Shown piece after piece: positions 30,296 through 40,522 of a stretch of DNA of 64,000 nucleotides. This DNA comes from Anaerobacillus sp. CMMVII. Lineage in GTDB: Bacteria > Bacillota > Bacilli > Bacillales > Anaerobacillaceae. Position 1 is the stretch's first letter. The number at the start of each line of letters is the position of its first letter. Location of the stretch: the NCBI RefSeq assembly GCF_025377685.1, contig NZ_JACEHK010000003.1:1-64000 (forward strand), in the 5' to 3' direction. A program made the position numbers and the translations under genes. The notes beneath the pieces were generated by a model. That model made no database searches, was not told the DNA's origin, and saw only the letters and a list, made by a program, of their open reading frames with translations.

Positions 30296-31186
30296 ATGTT
30301 TAAATCTTTAAACCGTGAATCAATGTGGGGCTATCTCTTTTCCTTACCTTGGATTCTTTATTTCTTAATTTTCCTATCGTATCCAATGTTTTTAGCGATA
30401 AAGATGAGTTTTCAAAATGTAAATGTTATTGAACCGCATAAAGCGCAATTCGTAGGGATCGGGAACTGGGTTAGAGGGATACAAGATCCATTATTTTGGC
30501 AATCTATTTTTAATATTATTTATAACCAGTCGATCTTTATTTTTCTTACATTTGTGATTTCGCTAGGACTAGCATTATTACTAAAAGAGATCACGAAAGG
30601 CGCTTCAATTTTTCGGACAATTTATTTTTTACCTATTGTCACATCAGTTGCGGCAGCGATGATTATCTTTGAATTTTTAGCAAGTCCCAATGGTCCGGTA
30701 CAGCATGCGTTATTACAAATGAATATCATCAGCAATCCTGTGTATTGGACATTTGAAAAGTGGTTACCGATGCCAATGTTAGCTGTCTTTAATAGCTGGA
30801 AATGGTTCGCGATCCAAATGATCATTCTATTAGGTGGTATGCTTTCGATCGATAGACAGATATACGAAGCAGCAAAAGTAGACGGTGCTAGCTGGTGGAT
30901 TCAGTTCTGGAAGATTACGTTGCCTTTGTTGAAGCCACAAATTTTATTTGTCATGACAATGAACGTGATTAACGGAATGCAGATGTTTACAGAGGTGTTC
31001 ATGATATTTGATCTACAAGGTGGACCTTATAATGCTGGACTGACACCAGTTCTTTATTTGTACAAACAAGGTTTTGATGAAATGTCAATGGGTTACGCTT
31101 CTACAATTGGTTTACTTCTTGCGATTGTAATTTTAATCTTAACGACAGTTCAATGGTTGCTTATTAATCGCAACGAAGATGAGTAA
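30296..31186 (+). CDS. Sugar ABC transporter permease (MalF-like)
   Basis: 296 residues from ATG 30296, preceded by AAGGAAGGGG; the frame is open further upstream but without a ribosome site. Six membrane segments of the CUT1 type (WGYLFSLPWILYFLIFLSYP, FRTIYFLPIVTSVAAAMIIF, WFAIQMIILLGGMLS) and the EAA loop YEAAKVDGASWWIQFWKITL with the invariant Gly. Pairs with the next permease and an unlinked ATPase. Confidence 0.92.
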   Translation: MFKSLNRESMWGYLFSLPWILYFLIFLSYPMFLAIKMSFQNVNVIEPHKAQFVGIGNWVRGIQDPLFWQSIFNIIYNQSIFIFLTFVISLGLALLLKEITKGASIFRTIYFLPIVTSVAAAMIIFEFLASPNGPVQHALLQMNIISNPVYWTFEKWLPMPMLAVFNSWKWFAIQMIILLGGMLSIDRQIYEAAKVDGASWWIQFWKITLPLLKPQILFVMTMNVINGMQMFTEVFMIFDLQGGPYNAGLTPVLYLYKQGFDEMSMGYASTIGLLLAIVILILTTVQWLLINRNEDE

Positions 31187-31200
31187 AGGAGGTTTGCATA

Positions 31201-32040
31201 ATGGCAAGCTTTTCAATAAAACAAAAGAAAAACCTATCGAAACTAGGTATCTATTTCTTATTAACGTTCGGAGCTATTGTCGTCATGTATCCATTTGTTT
31301 TTATGATTTTAAACTCATTTAAAACAGGGACGGAAATTATGCATTATCCGATGTCGTTACCTAAGGAATGGACAATTATTGGATATATTAAGGTCTTTAC
31401 TGCCTTAAACATTGGCGTGCTATTTAAAAATAGTTTATTTATCGCTACGTGTGTAACGGTATTAAACGTTCTATTAAATTCTATGGTAGCGTACGCCATC
31501 AGTAAGCTGAGATTTAAAGGTCGAGATGTCATTTTTAAAGTTGTGCTAGGATCGATGATGATCCCTTCAATTTTACTATTAATCCCAACATACTCGATGT
31601 TATATGGTTTTGGCTGGGTTAACACGTATCAAGTAATGATCATCCCGGTTGCTGTAAGTGCTTATAATATTTTCTTAATCCGTCAGTTTATGACACAAAT
31701 CCCAACAGCTTATATAGAAGCTGCTAGAGTGGATGGAGCAAATGAATTTCAAATTTATTGGAAAGTTGTTCTACCGATGGCAAAGCCAGTGTTGGCAACT
31801 GTAGCGATTTTATCGTTTATGGGAAGTTGGAATGATTTGTTTATGGCACTTTTATATTTACGTGATGAGTCAATGTATACATTGCAATTAGGGCTTTATT
31901 CTTTTAAGACAACGATTCCAGGACAATTTTTAGAACAACTTTGGGCAGCGACTACTCTAGTAACGCTACCGGTTGTTGGGGTATTTATTTTCTTACAACG
32001 ATACTTTATTGAGGCATTTTCAGGCGTAGGCTTGAAGTAA
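31201..32040 (+). CDS. Sugar ABC transporter permease (MalG-like)
   Basis: 279 residues, 14 bp after the first permease, ribosome site AAAGGAGG. Six membrane segments; EAA loop YIEAARVDGANEFQIYWKVV followed by LPMAK. Second half of the membrane channel for the oligosaccharide importer. Confidence 0.93.
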   Translation: MASFSIKQKKNLSKLGIYFLLTFGAIVVMYPFVFMILNSFKTGTEIMHYPMSLPKEWTIIGYIKVFTALNIGVLFKNSLFIATCVTVLNVLLNSMVAYAISKLRFKGRDVIFKVVLGSMMIPSILLLIPTYSMLYGFGWVNTYQVMIIPVAVSAYNIFLIRQFMTQIPTAYIEAARVDGANEFQIYWKVVLPMAKPVLATVAILSFMGSWNDLFMALLYLRDESMYTLQLGLYSFKTTIPGQFLEQLWAATTLVTLPVVGVFIFLQRYFIEAFSGVGLK

Positions 32041-32052
32041 GGGGGAGAGAGG

Positions 32053-32574
32053 ATGAAAAAAGTTATCATAACAGTTTTTTCTGTTATTATCGGTTTTATT
32101 TTCATATATAGCCTTGTTTGGTTTGAAAGCTATCAAAACTCTCTCGGATTTTATGATCAGGCTACAGAAAGTTTTGAGAATGGTGAGTTTGGGTTAGCGC
32201 TTAAGGGTGGAGACCATTATGATGCTGAGCTTAGAGAATATGTCTACACAGGTGGATACGAACAGGTACTAGTAGCGTGGGCGAATAAATGGGCAATTCC
32301 TAAGCCGTCTGTCTATTATAAAGCCGAAGAAAAAATTAACGAAATCATTTATGACAAGTTAACTGCCGATGAGGGGTTTGCCCTGTTTCAGCAATATTTT
32401 CGCGTGAGCAATCGACATTTGCCGGAAATTCTTATTCAAACTGGAAAACTCTATATCGAAAATGAGCAGTACGGGAAGGCTGAAGCGGTCTTTCAGCTTG
32501 CTATAGATGCCTTTGGCAGAAATGAAACGATACGAGTAGAAGCCCAAACGCAGCTGGAACTACTAAATCAATAA
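32053..32574 (+). CDS. Membrane-anchored TPR-like protein of unknown function
   Basis: 173 residues. An N-terminal membrane anchor (KKVIITVFSVIIGFIFIYSL) is followed by an outside or periplasm-facing helical domain; the last ~50 residues look like one TPR unit (IENEQYGKAEAVFQLAIDAF). Ribosome site GGGGGAGAGG, 12 bp after the permease stop. Similar small proteins sit beside YesL-type genes in other Bacillales sugar clusters; a role in assembling or stabilising the importer is a guess. Confidence 0.75.
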   Translation: MKKVIITVFSVIIGFIFIYSLVWFESYQNSLGFYDQATESFENGEFGLALKGGDHYDAELREYVYTGGYEQVLVAWANKWAIPKPSVYYKAEEKINEIIYDKLTADEGFALFQQYFRVSNRHLPEILIQTGKLYIENEQYGKAEAVFQLAIDAFGRNETIRVEAQTQLELLNQ

Positions 32575-32607
32575 GTAAGGATCAAAATGAAAAAGGAATG
32601 AAGGAAA

Positions 32608-33216
32608 ATGAAAGGCTTTTATGAATCTGCATTCAAAGAAAAGCTAGATACAATTACAGAGTTTTGGTTAGTAAACCTTCTATGGGTCATTGTATGCCTC
32701 CCGATGATAACCATTCCACCAGCTACCTTTGCCCTATACCATGTTTTATATAAATGGGTAAAAGGAGAAGGTGGAGGTTTGTGGAAAGAATTCTTCCATG
32801 GGTTCAAAGAATACTTCTTTAGAAGTTATTTAATTTTCTTTGGTTGGGGTCTAATAGCTGTATCAACCTACTACTATTATTCAATAGTGACAGGTGAGGG
32901 GAATAGTGGATTCGCCACGTTTGGTATGGCAATCACCATTTTACTTCTGATTATTTCATTCATGGTTTATGTGTATATCATTCCTTTTCATGTCATGTTA
33001 CAGGCATCAACGAAGAGGATCGTCGCATTAAGTATGATGTTTGCTGTGAGACACATCGGTTTGACACTCTTACTTTTCACATTGTTACTTGTAACTGCGC
33101 TATTTGTATTTTTGTTGCCTTATTTAGGGATTTTGGCATTTATCCCTACGATCATATACTTTCAAATTTGGTTAATCTACCGCCGAGTGTTGGCTGATAA
33201 AGAACGGTTCATTTGA
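32608..33216 (+). CDS. YesL family (DUF624) membrane protein
   Basis: 202 residues with five hydrophobic segments. The N-terminal FWLVNLLWVIVCLPMITIPP then ATFALYHVLYKWVKGEGGG is the DUF624 signature. These proteins accompany CUT1 sugar transporters and glycosidases across Bacillales; their biochemical role is unknown. It ends the transporter part of the cluster, before a 450-bp repeat-filled gap. Confidence 0.88.
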   Translation: MKGFYESAFKEKLDTITEFWLVNLLWVIVCLPMITIPPATFALYHVLYKWVKGEGGGLWKEFFHGFKEYFFRSYLIFFGWGLIAVSTYYYYSIVTGEGNSGFATFGMAITILLLIISFMVYVYIIPFHVMLQASTKRIVALSMMFAVRHIGLTLLLFTLLLVTALFVFLLPYLGILAFIPTIIYFQIWLIYRRVLADKERFI

Positions 33217-33232
33217 TAATCGTTAGAGGTGA

Positions 33233-33640
33233 TCATTAAAGACGGCTGTTTTTGTAAAGTTTGTTGCTTAAATAAACACTAAGATATCACTATTTATTAA
33301 GCATTGCTCTTTTCTTACTTATTCTACTGGGGAATTCTTCATCTAAGCGATTTTTCCAATTATTTTAGGTTAAGGCTGTTCTCGTAAAGTTTGTTGCTTT
33401 CGTAAAAATCCCAAAAGCCGGATTTTTACACATGAACACTAAGATTTCACTACTTATTGAGTAAGCATTGCTCTTTTCTTATTTACTTTACTGGGTGAAT
33501 TCTTCAACTAAGGGATTTTTCTAAATATCTTTGGTTAAATAGCAACAATGTTTACGAAAAGAGCCTAGGTTAAAAAGCAACAAGTTTTTTTTGTGCGACG
33601 AGTAACCGCAGGAGCAATGTTTACGAAAAGAGCCTTAAAG
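33233..33640. repeat. Repeat-filled gap: two direct ~150-bp units plus inverted ends
   Basis: Units starting near 33233 and 33372 share GTAAAGTTTGTTGCTT, ACACTAAGAT-TCACTA-TTATT, AAGCATTGCTCTTTTCTTA and GAATTCTTCA.CTAAG.GATT. Downstream, AGCAACAATGTTTACGAAAAGAGCC (33541-33566 and again near 33614-33633) is the inverted end sequence, and a GCGACGAGTAACCGCAGGAG copy lies between. It looks like nested miniature elements with no coding content. Confidence 0.65.
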
Positions 33641-33664
33641 ACAGAAGACTTGGAGGATTGAAAC

Positions 33665-35830
33665 GTGAACGAAACGAAACTAAAAGATTTACTAGAACAA
33701 ATGACATTCGACGAAAAAATTGCACAGCTCATGCAATTAGCAACTCCATTTTTTGAAGGAGCAGAATCTGAAGGTCAAATCACAGGTCCTTTAGCTGGGC
33801 TAGGTTTAAATGAAGAAGAAATATCTAACAGTGGTTCGGTTCTCGGAGCTTCTGGAGCAAAAGAAGTCATTAATATCCAAAAAGCTTATTTGAAAAAAAA
33901 CCGCTTAGGCATCCCATTACTTTTTATGGCAGATGTGGTTCACGGCTATAAAACAATTTTTCCAGTACCACTTGCCATTGGCTGCTCTTGGGATTTAGAG
34001 CTTGCTGAAAAGAGTGCAGAAATCGCTGCGAAAGAAGCATCTGTGTCGGGAGTTCATGTGACATTTGCTCCAATGGTTGATTTAGTACGGGACCCACGTT
34101 GGGGAAGAGTAATGGAATCTACTGGTGAAGATTCTTACTTAAATAGTCTGTTTGCCAAAGCTTTTGTTCGTGGCTTTCAAGGGAGTAGCTTAGAAAATGA
34201 AGCATATCGAGTGGCAGCTTGTGTGAAGCACTTTGCAGCCTACGGAGCGCCAGAAGGTGGTCGTGATTACAATACTGTCAATATGTCAGAAAGAGAATTA
34301 CGGCAATCTCATTTACCAGCGTACAAAGCTGCCCTTGATGAAGGTTGCGAAATGGTCATGACTGCATTTAATACGGTTGATGGAATACCAGCGACAGGAA
34401 ATAAACAATTAATGCGTGATTTACTGAGAGATGAATGGAAGTTTGATGGTGTCCTTATTTCCGATTGGGGAGCGGTAAAGGAAATGATTCCACACGGTGT
34501 AGCGGCTGATGAATCAGAAGCTGCATTGAAAGCAATTGAAGCTGGAGTAGATATCGAAATGTCGACTTCCTGCTATGTAAAAAATTTAAAAATGTTGGTA
34601 GACAATGGGTCTGTTAGTGAAGAAATAATTAATGAGTCGGTTCTTCGGATTTTAAAATTAAAAGATAAACTAGGCTTATTTGAAAACCCGTATCGCGATG
34701 CCAACGAAGAGTTAGAACAAAAGCTTGTGATGAGCGAGGAACATCGTCAATCAGCATATGAACTAGCAACGAAATCTTGTGTTCTATTAAAAAATGAACA
34801 AGTACTTCCTTTAAACACTGAGCAGAAAATTGCCTTAATTGGTCCATTTGCAGTAAACGGCGATATTTTAGGTCCTTGGTCTTGGCTAGGCTCTAAAGAG
34901 GATGCTGTTACATTAGTGGATGGTTTTAAAACAAAATTAGACCAAGCTAATCTTTTTACAGCTAAAGGTGCTGATATTGATACAATCACTGAGGAGCAAT
35001 GGCAGGAAGCAATTCAGGTAGCCGAGCAGGCGGATATCATTGTGTTAGCCCTAGGTGAGCATTCGGACATGAGTGGCGAAGCCGGTTCTAGAGCCGATAT
35101 AAGACTGCCAGAAGCGCAGTTAACACTCATTTCAAAGCTCAAGGATTTAAGAAAACCAATTGTTACCGTGTTATTTAATGGTCGTCCTCTTGATTTACAT
35201 GGAGTAATTGAACATTCAAATGCCATCCTAGAAGCATGGTTTCCTGGAACGGAAGGTGGAGCGGCCATCGCTGATTTACTGTATGGCGATGTGAATCCAT
35301 CAGGAAAGTTAACAATGTCATTTCCTCACTCGGTTGGACAAGTACCAGTTTACTATAATCATTTTAATACAGGTCGTCCAAAGGATGCATCAGACGCTCA
35401 AGTACGTTATGTGTCACAGTACCTTGACATACCAAATGAGCCGCTTTTTCCGTTTGGTTTCGGTCTTAGTTATACTAGTTTTTCTTATCGTGAATTATCC
35501 TTGTCATCAGAAGTGGTTACTCCAACAGAACCAATAACTGTTTCTGTTCAGGTAGAAAACACAGGTAATGTAGCAGGAGAAGAGGTCGTACAGCTCTACG
35601 TTCGCGACGTGGCGGCAGAAGTCGTGCGTCCTTTAAAAGAACTTAAAGGATACGAAAAAATTTGGTTGGAGCCTGGTGAGGCAAAAACGGTATCAATCAC
35701 GATAACAGAAGAGAGTCTACGTTATCATCACGCCAATTTAGAATATAAGAGTGACCGAGGCGAATTTTTTGTCTATGTAGGGTCAAATAGTCAGCAAGTA
35801 CAGGCCGCAAGTTTTGTACTGGAGAAATAA
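33665..35830 (+). CDS. Glycoside hydrolase family 3 beta-glucosidase
   Basis: 721 residues, GTG start after CTTGGAGGATTG. The GH3 N-terminal barrel has MTFDEKIAQLMQL, PLLFMADVVHGYKTIFPVPL, DPRWGRVMESTGEDSYL, VKHFAAYGAPEGGRDYN and the nucleophile in ISDWGAV (Asp267). The C-terminal sandwich and FN3-like domain follow (GSRADIRLP, FGFGLSYTSFSY). No signal peptide, so it acts on imported sugars. Its position before a GH94 phosphorylase matches the Listeria innocua locus, where the GH3 enzyme cleaves sophorose and short beta-1,2-glucans. Confidence 0.93.
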   Translation: MNETKLKDLLEQMTFDEKIAQLMQLATPFFEGAESEGQITGPLAGLGLNEEEISNSGSVLGASGAKEVINIQKAYLKKNRLGIPLLFMADVVHGYKTIFPVPLAIGCSWDLELAEKSAEIAAKEASVSGVHVTFAPMVDLVRDPRWGRVMESTGEDSYLNSLFAKAFVRGFQGSSLENEAYRVAACVKHFAAYGAPEGGRDYNTVNMSERELRQSHLPAYKAALDEGCEMVMTAFNTVDGIPATGNKQLMRDLLRDEWKFDGVLISDWGAVKEMIPHGVAADESEAALKAIEAGVDIEMSTSCYVKNLKMLVDNGSVSEEIINESVLRILKLKDKLGLFENPYRDANEELEQKLVMSEEHRQSAYELATKSCVLLKNEQVLPLNTEQKIALIGPFAVNGDILGPWSWLGSKEDAVTLVDGFKTKLDQANLFTAKGADIDTITEEQWQEAIQVAEQADIIVLALGEHSDMSGEAGSRADIRLPEAQLTLISKLKDLRKPIVTVLFNGRPLDLHGVIEHSNAILEAWFPGTEGGAAIADLLYGDVNPSGKLTMSFPHSVGQVPVYYNHFNTGRPKDASDAQVRYVSQYLDIPNEPLFPFGFGLSYTSFSYRELSLSSEVVTPTEPITVSVQVENTGNVAGEEVVQLYVRDVAAEVVRPLKELKGYEKIWLEPGEAKTVSITITEESLRYHHANLEYKSDRGEFFVYVGSNSQQVQAASFVLEK

Positions 35831-35833
35831 CGA

Positions 35834-38800
35834 ATGGGGGAGACAGCATTGGCAACGAAAAACAAAAACATTCAAGCAGGTAACTATAGTTTTACCTTTT
35901 TAAATACGGGGGATCTTTATGAAGCAACCCATGATAATACATTAATTAACCAATGGTTATCAAATACAATTGATGGATCCTTTAATAATATTTATGTAAG
36001 AGTGCATCATGAAGGAGAAATAAAAGTAGCTCCACTATTAGGGGTTCGTTCAAATAGTAAAGTCCAATTTAGAGAACAACAAGTGATTTATTACGGGACA
36101 TTCGAAGAAGTTGAGTACCAAGTTGCTTTTCATTTAACTGAACATGGGATTTGGTTTTGGGATGTAAGTTTAACTGGAAGTAATGTAGAAGTTGATCTGA
36201 TGTATGGTCAAGACGTAGGAATTGCCGATAAAGGGGCAGTTCGAACAAATGAAGCGTATCTGTCGCAATATATTGACCATGTTATTTTCGAAGATGCTTC
36301 AAAGGGGTACGTCGCTTGTTCGAGGCAAAACCAGAAGCAATCAGGTGGTTTTCCTTATTTGCAACAAGGTTCACTGACGAAAGCGGTAGGGTATTCGACT
36401 GACGGCTTCCAATTTTTCGGTCTGTCCTATAAAGAAACAAATGAGCCCGAAGTGTTACAAAAATCATCTCTTCCAAACGAAGTCTATCAGTATGAATTCG
36501 CTTATACAGGGCTACAAACTGAAAAGGCGATGCTTGCAGAGGAAAAACAGTTTGTCTTTTACGGCTTATTCAAACCAGATTATCCAAATGCGATTACTTC
36601 TTTAGAATTTGGTGATGAAGTAACAAAGGCGTGGGAACAGGTTGAAATGGTTAAGGCTGATAGAAGCTTTACAACTGAGAAAGTTGCGGTGTCACATTTA
36701 ATTGGAAAGCCACTACAAACGATTTCGGTAACTACGGAAGACCTAGAAGAACTATTTCCTAATCGTATCCAGGAAGAATGGAAGGACGAAAGTCTCTTAT
36801 CTTTCTTCACACCAACACATGAGCATATCGTGTTAAAAGAAAAAGAGCTAGTAGTTGAACGTCCACATGGCCACATATTGATGAGTGGGCAAAACGATCA
36901 GCTTAAAGGTGATACAATTACGACAACTTCTTATATGTATGGTGTGTTTAACTCGCAGCTTGTCGTAGGAAACACATCTTTTAATAAAATGTTAACCAAT
37001 ACCAGAAATGCATTGAACGTTTCAAAAACCTCAGGACAACGTATTTATGTTGAATTAGAAGGAACATATCATTTGCTGACAATGCCCTCTTTGTTTGAAA
37101 TTGGTTTTAACTATGCACGTTGGTACTACAAAACAGAAGCGGAAACGTTCATTATTTCTAACTTTACAACAGTTGATACTCCTGAAGTTCAATTAGATGT
37201 TCGTTCGAAAAGTGGGAAAAAGTATCGCTTTGTAGTGACGAATCAGATCTCAATGAATAACAACGAGTATGAAGTGCCTTATCAGCTAGAAAAAGAAGGA
37301 CAGATTTTGACGATCACTGCTACACCAGGTTCAGATAGTGCCGGAGTGTACCCGAATTTGGCGTATCGAATTCATGTTGATGGTGCGGAGTACACCTTAC
37401 GTGACGAAAGCATCTTGGTAGCTAATTCTACACCAACTTCAGCACCACTAGTTGTACTTGAAGTTAAAGCAACTAACGAATGGTCGATGACATTCCAGGG
37501 GCTTCTGCATGGGGAAGATCTACCGTATGTGAAGAAAAATATTGATGCTGAAATTGAACGATACCGTGATTTTTATCGTGAGGTGATGAATGGTTTTGAA
37601 TTATCATTAAACGATACTATTCCGAGTGAATTAGAAAAAATGAATTCTCTTGCTTGGTGGTATACGCACAATATGTTAGTCCATTACTCTGTACCGCATG
37701 GCCTTGAGCAATACGGTGGTGCAGCTTGGGGAACTCGTGATGTTTGCCAAGGACCGACAGAGTATTTTATGGCAACCCAAAAATATAATATCGTCAAAGA
37801 CATTATTAAAACGGTGTATTCTCACCAATACGAAGACAATGGGAACTGGCCACAATGGTTCATGTTCGATCAATATTTTAAAATCCAACAAGAGGAAAGT
37901 CACGGAGACATTATCGTTTGGCCTTTAAAGGTGTTAGGTGACTATTTAAATACAACCAATGATGTAAGTATTTTAGAAGAAATGGTCCCTTATACAAATC
38001 GCGAAAGCTTCGAGTTTACAGAAGAAAAAGCAACGATTTTGGACCATGCGAAAAAGCAAATTGACTATATTAAAAATCATTTCTTACATGGAACGCACCT
38101 TTCATCTTACGGCGACGGTGATTGGGATGACACGCTTCAACCAGCGAATGCACAATTGAAAAAATACATGGTTAGTAGCTGGACAGTCTCATTATCCTAC
38201 CAAGTACTTAAGCAGTTAGCTCAAGTACTGGCTAACATCAATGGTGAGGAAGCAGCGGAATTAGAAGCTTTAGCTACTGGAATTGAAGCTGACTTCAATC
38301 GCTATATGTTGCAAACCGAAGTGATTCCTGGGTTTATTTACATGGAGGAGCCAGGAAAAGTAGAATACATGCTCCATCCAGATGATACGAAAACTCGGAT
38401 CAATTATCGCCTTCTTCCAATGACTCGTAGTATGATTAGTGAATTATTAAATCCAGAACAGGCAGAAGCGCATTATCAATTAATTAAAGAACAGCTTTAC
38501 TGCCCGGATGGTGTCCGTTTAATGGATAGACCGGCGAATTACAGTGGTGGTGTAAGTAACCACTTTAAACGTGCAGAAACTGCAGCCAATTTTGGAAGAG
38601 AAGTAGGTTTACAGTACGTACACGCTCATATTCGTTTTGTTGAGGCGATGGCAAAGTTAGGGAAGGTAGAGGAAGTTTGGGACGGCCTTCAAAAAATTAA
38701 TCCTGTTAAGCTTAAAGATGTTGTTCCAAATGCAGATTATCGTCAAAGCAACGCTTACTTTAGTAGTTCTGATGGTAAATTTAATACTCGTTATGAAGCG

Positions 38801-39184
38801 CAAGAGAACTTTGATCAGTTACGTGACGGCTCTGTTAAAGTGAAGGGCGGATGGCGTATTTACTCGAGCGGCCCTGGAATTTATATGAATCAGTTGATCT
38901 CGAACTGTTTAGGAATTCGTCCTGAAAAAGGGGGAGTAGTCATTGATCCAATGTTACCGCAAAGATTTGATGGACTAACATTTAATTATAGGCTAAACGA
39001 ACGTCCGGTAACGTTTGTATACATTTTATCTACTAACGGGGAAAAAGGTGTACGAATTAATGGCGAAGCAGTCGCAGCTGAGGAAGTAAGCAATCGTTAT
39101 CGCCAAGGTGGTTTCTATATTCAGGAAGCTGAATTAGCTAGCAAACTTACCGATGAAACCAATCTTATCGAAATAACTCTTTAA
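35834..39184 (+). CDS. GH94 phosphorylase, probably 1,2-beta-oligoglucan phosphorylase
   Basis: 1116 residues, within the large size class of sophoro-oligosaccharide phosphorylases and longer than cellobiose phosphorylase (~820). A long beta-sandwich N-terminal part leads to an (alpha/alpha)6 barrel with GGAAWGTRDVCQGPTEYFMA, NGNWPQWFMFDQY, SHGDIIVWPLK and YGDGDWDDTLQPA (residues 760-770), which holds the candidate general acid Asp. Phosphate-dependent cleavage would release glucose 1-phosphate from imported beta-1,2-glucan oligomers. The start at 35834 is 3 bp after the GH3 stop; a TTG at 35849 with GGGGGAG before it is a real alternative. Intact across 3.3 kb, unlike many genes here. Confidence 0.85.
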   Translation: MGETALATKNKNIQAGNYSFTFLNTGDLYEATHDNTLINQWLSNTIDGSFNNIYVRVHHEGEIKVAPLLGVRSNSKVQFREQQVIYYGTFEEVEYQVAFHLTEHGIWFWDVSLTGSNVEVDLMYGQDVGIADKGAVRTNEAYLSQYIDHVIFEDASKGYVACSRQNQKQSGGFPYLQQGSLTKAVGYSTDGFQFFGLSYKETNEPEVLQKSSLPNEVYQYEFAYTGLQTEKAMLAEEKQFVFYGLFKPDYPNAITSLEFGDEVTKAWEQVEMVKADRSFTTEKVAVSHLIGKPLQTISVTTEDLEELFPNRIQEEWKDESLLSFFTPTHEHIVLKEKELVVERPHGHILMSGQNDQLKGDTITTTSYMYGVFNSQLVVGNTSFNKMLTNTRNALNVSKTSGQRIYVELEGTYHLLTMPSLFEIGFNYARWYYKTEAETFIISNFTTVDTPEVQLDVRSKSGKKYRFVVTNQISMNNNEYEVPYQLEKEGQILTITATPGSDSAGVYPNLAYRIHVDGAEYTLRDESILVANSTPTSAPLVVLEVKATNEWSMTFQGLLHGEDLPYVKKNIDAEIERYRDFYREVMNGFELSLNDTIPSELEKMNSLAWWYTHNMLVHYSVPHGLEQYGGAAWGTRDVCQGPTEYFMATQKYNIVKDIIKTVYSHQYEDNGNWPQWFMFDQYFKIQQEESHGDIIVWPLKVLGDYLNTTNDVSILEEMVPYTNRESFEFTEEKATILDHAKKQIDYIKNHFLHGTHLSSYGDGDWDDTLQPANAQLKKYMVSSWTVSLSYQVLKQLAQVLANINGEEAAELEALATGIEADFNRYMLQTEVIPGFIYMEEPGKVEYMLHPDDTKTRINYRLLPMTRSMISELLNPEQAEAHYQLIKEQLYCPDGVRLMDRPANYSGGVSNHFKRAETAANFGREVGLQYVHAHIRFVEAMAKLGKVEEVWDGLQKINPVKLKDVVPNADYRQSNAYFSSSDGKFNTRYEAQENFDQLRDGSVKVKGGWRIYSSGPGIYMNQLISNCLGIRPEKGGVVIDPMLPQRFDGLTFNYRLNERPVTFVYILSTNGEKGVRINGEAVAAEEVSNRYRQGGFYIQEAELASKLTDETNLIEITL

Positions 39185-39192
39185 TATTTACT

Positions 39193-39224
39193 AGGGTCAG
39201 GTGCCTACTAACGGCAACTGGCCC
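39193..39224 (+). terminator. Hairpin after the beta-glucan cluster
   Basis: AGGGTCAGGTGCC ... GGCAACTGGCCCT, imperfect stem, followed by CAATTTT. Confidence 0.55.
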
Positions 39225-39255
39225 TCAATTTTACAAATAGGTCAGGAGAGCTATC

Positions 39256-40478
39256 ATGCTACGATTATTTAAATCATTCTCACCAACTGTAAAAGCGTAT
39301 TTATTTATGAATACATTTTTTTCATTTGGGAATGCACTTTCGGGAATCTTTCTTAGTGTCTTTCTTTGGAGATTAGATGAAACCTTTACTCTCCTTGCGA
39401 TGTATAGTCTCTCTTTTTCATTGTCGATTATGCTCAATTTTTCAATTTGTGCAGGTTTAGCACGAAAGACTAGTCCGATGACGACATTAAGAGTAGGAAT
39501 TTTGTTTTATATATTCACCTATTTAATAATTATTCTGTTTCAAACATCACTTGCAAACTATGTCATGTTGGTAGGATTTATGTTAGGGATGGCTGTAAGT
39601 TTATTTAGTGTCGGGGCACATATGTCTGTATTGGACTTAACGACAGATAAAAGAAGAGATAAGTTTTTATATGTTGAAGGGATGATGCTAACGGCAGGTG
39701 GATTAATTGGGCCTTTATTTTCAGGTTTATTAATTGAGCAATTTGAGGGATTAGCGGGATACTTCATAGTTTTTAGCGTCACCTGTTTGTTTTTTGTGCT
39801 TGCTATTCTTATTTCCTTTAAGATCAAGGGAAAACCAATAGCACAAAGAAGTTATTTCTGGGAAGTAATAAAAAACCCTTCAAAAGAATGGAAACGAATG
39901 TATTTGGTCATGTTTGGCGAAGGGATTGTCTCAGGAGTATATGGAACATTCCTTATATCGATGATGATTTTTATTGTAGCTGGGGGCGAACTGAAGTTAG
40001 GTATATTTAATTTTGGTGCAGAAGTTGTCGCGATCTTTACCTTTTTATTACTAGCAAAAATTTCAAAACCCGAACGAAGAGTTCTAATCTATTCGATTGG
40101 GGCAATAGCGTTATTTATTGCATCCGTTTTTCTATCCGTGTTTCCAATAATAATTGGCTTGCTTATCTTTGGGCTGATAAAACCGATCGCGTCCACTATG
40201 ATCGGGACGTCGATGAATGCTTTCATTTATGCTGCCATTGAAAAAGACAAAGGGTATGAAAACAAACGTTTAGATTACATCGTAGTTAGGGAGATCCCGC
40301 TTGGGCTAGGACGAATTATTGGGATATTCATTTTTTAGTAATGAAACGGTTTTTTGATCTAGAAGAATTGCTACCGATATCATTCGCTATTTTTCCCATT
40401 TTCTATATACTGATGATCCCAGTTTTGTATTACGCGTGGAGAAAAGGTGGAAGTGCCGAGAAGAAGCTGTCGGCGTAG
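39256..40478 (+). CDS. MFS transporter, YxiO/YkuC-like, one frameshift
   Basis: About 407 residues when joined. Twelve hydrophobic segments; MFS-type features include TTDKRRDKFLYVEGMMLTAG and GLIGPLFSGLLIEQF. The frame breaks in a T run at 40329-40334 (CATTTTTTAG); the last segment reads FLVMKRFFDLEELLPISFAI ... YAWRKGGSAEKKLSA in the next frame. Substrate unknown. Ribosome site AGGAGAG. It is separated from the beta-glucan cluster by a terminator-like hairpin and may be independent. Confidence 0.78.
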
Positions 40479-40522
40479 TGAGGGTCAGGTGGTTTGGGGT
40501 TACTTTGCTGAATAACGTGGAA

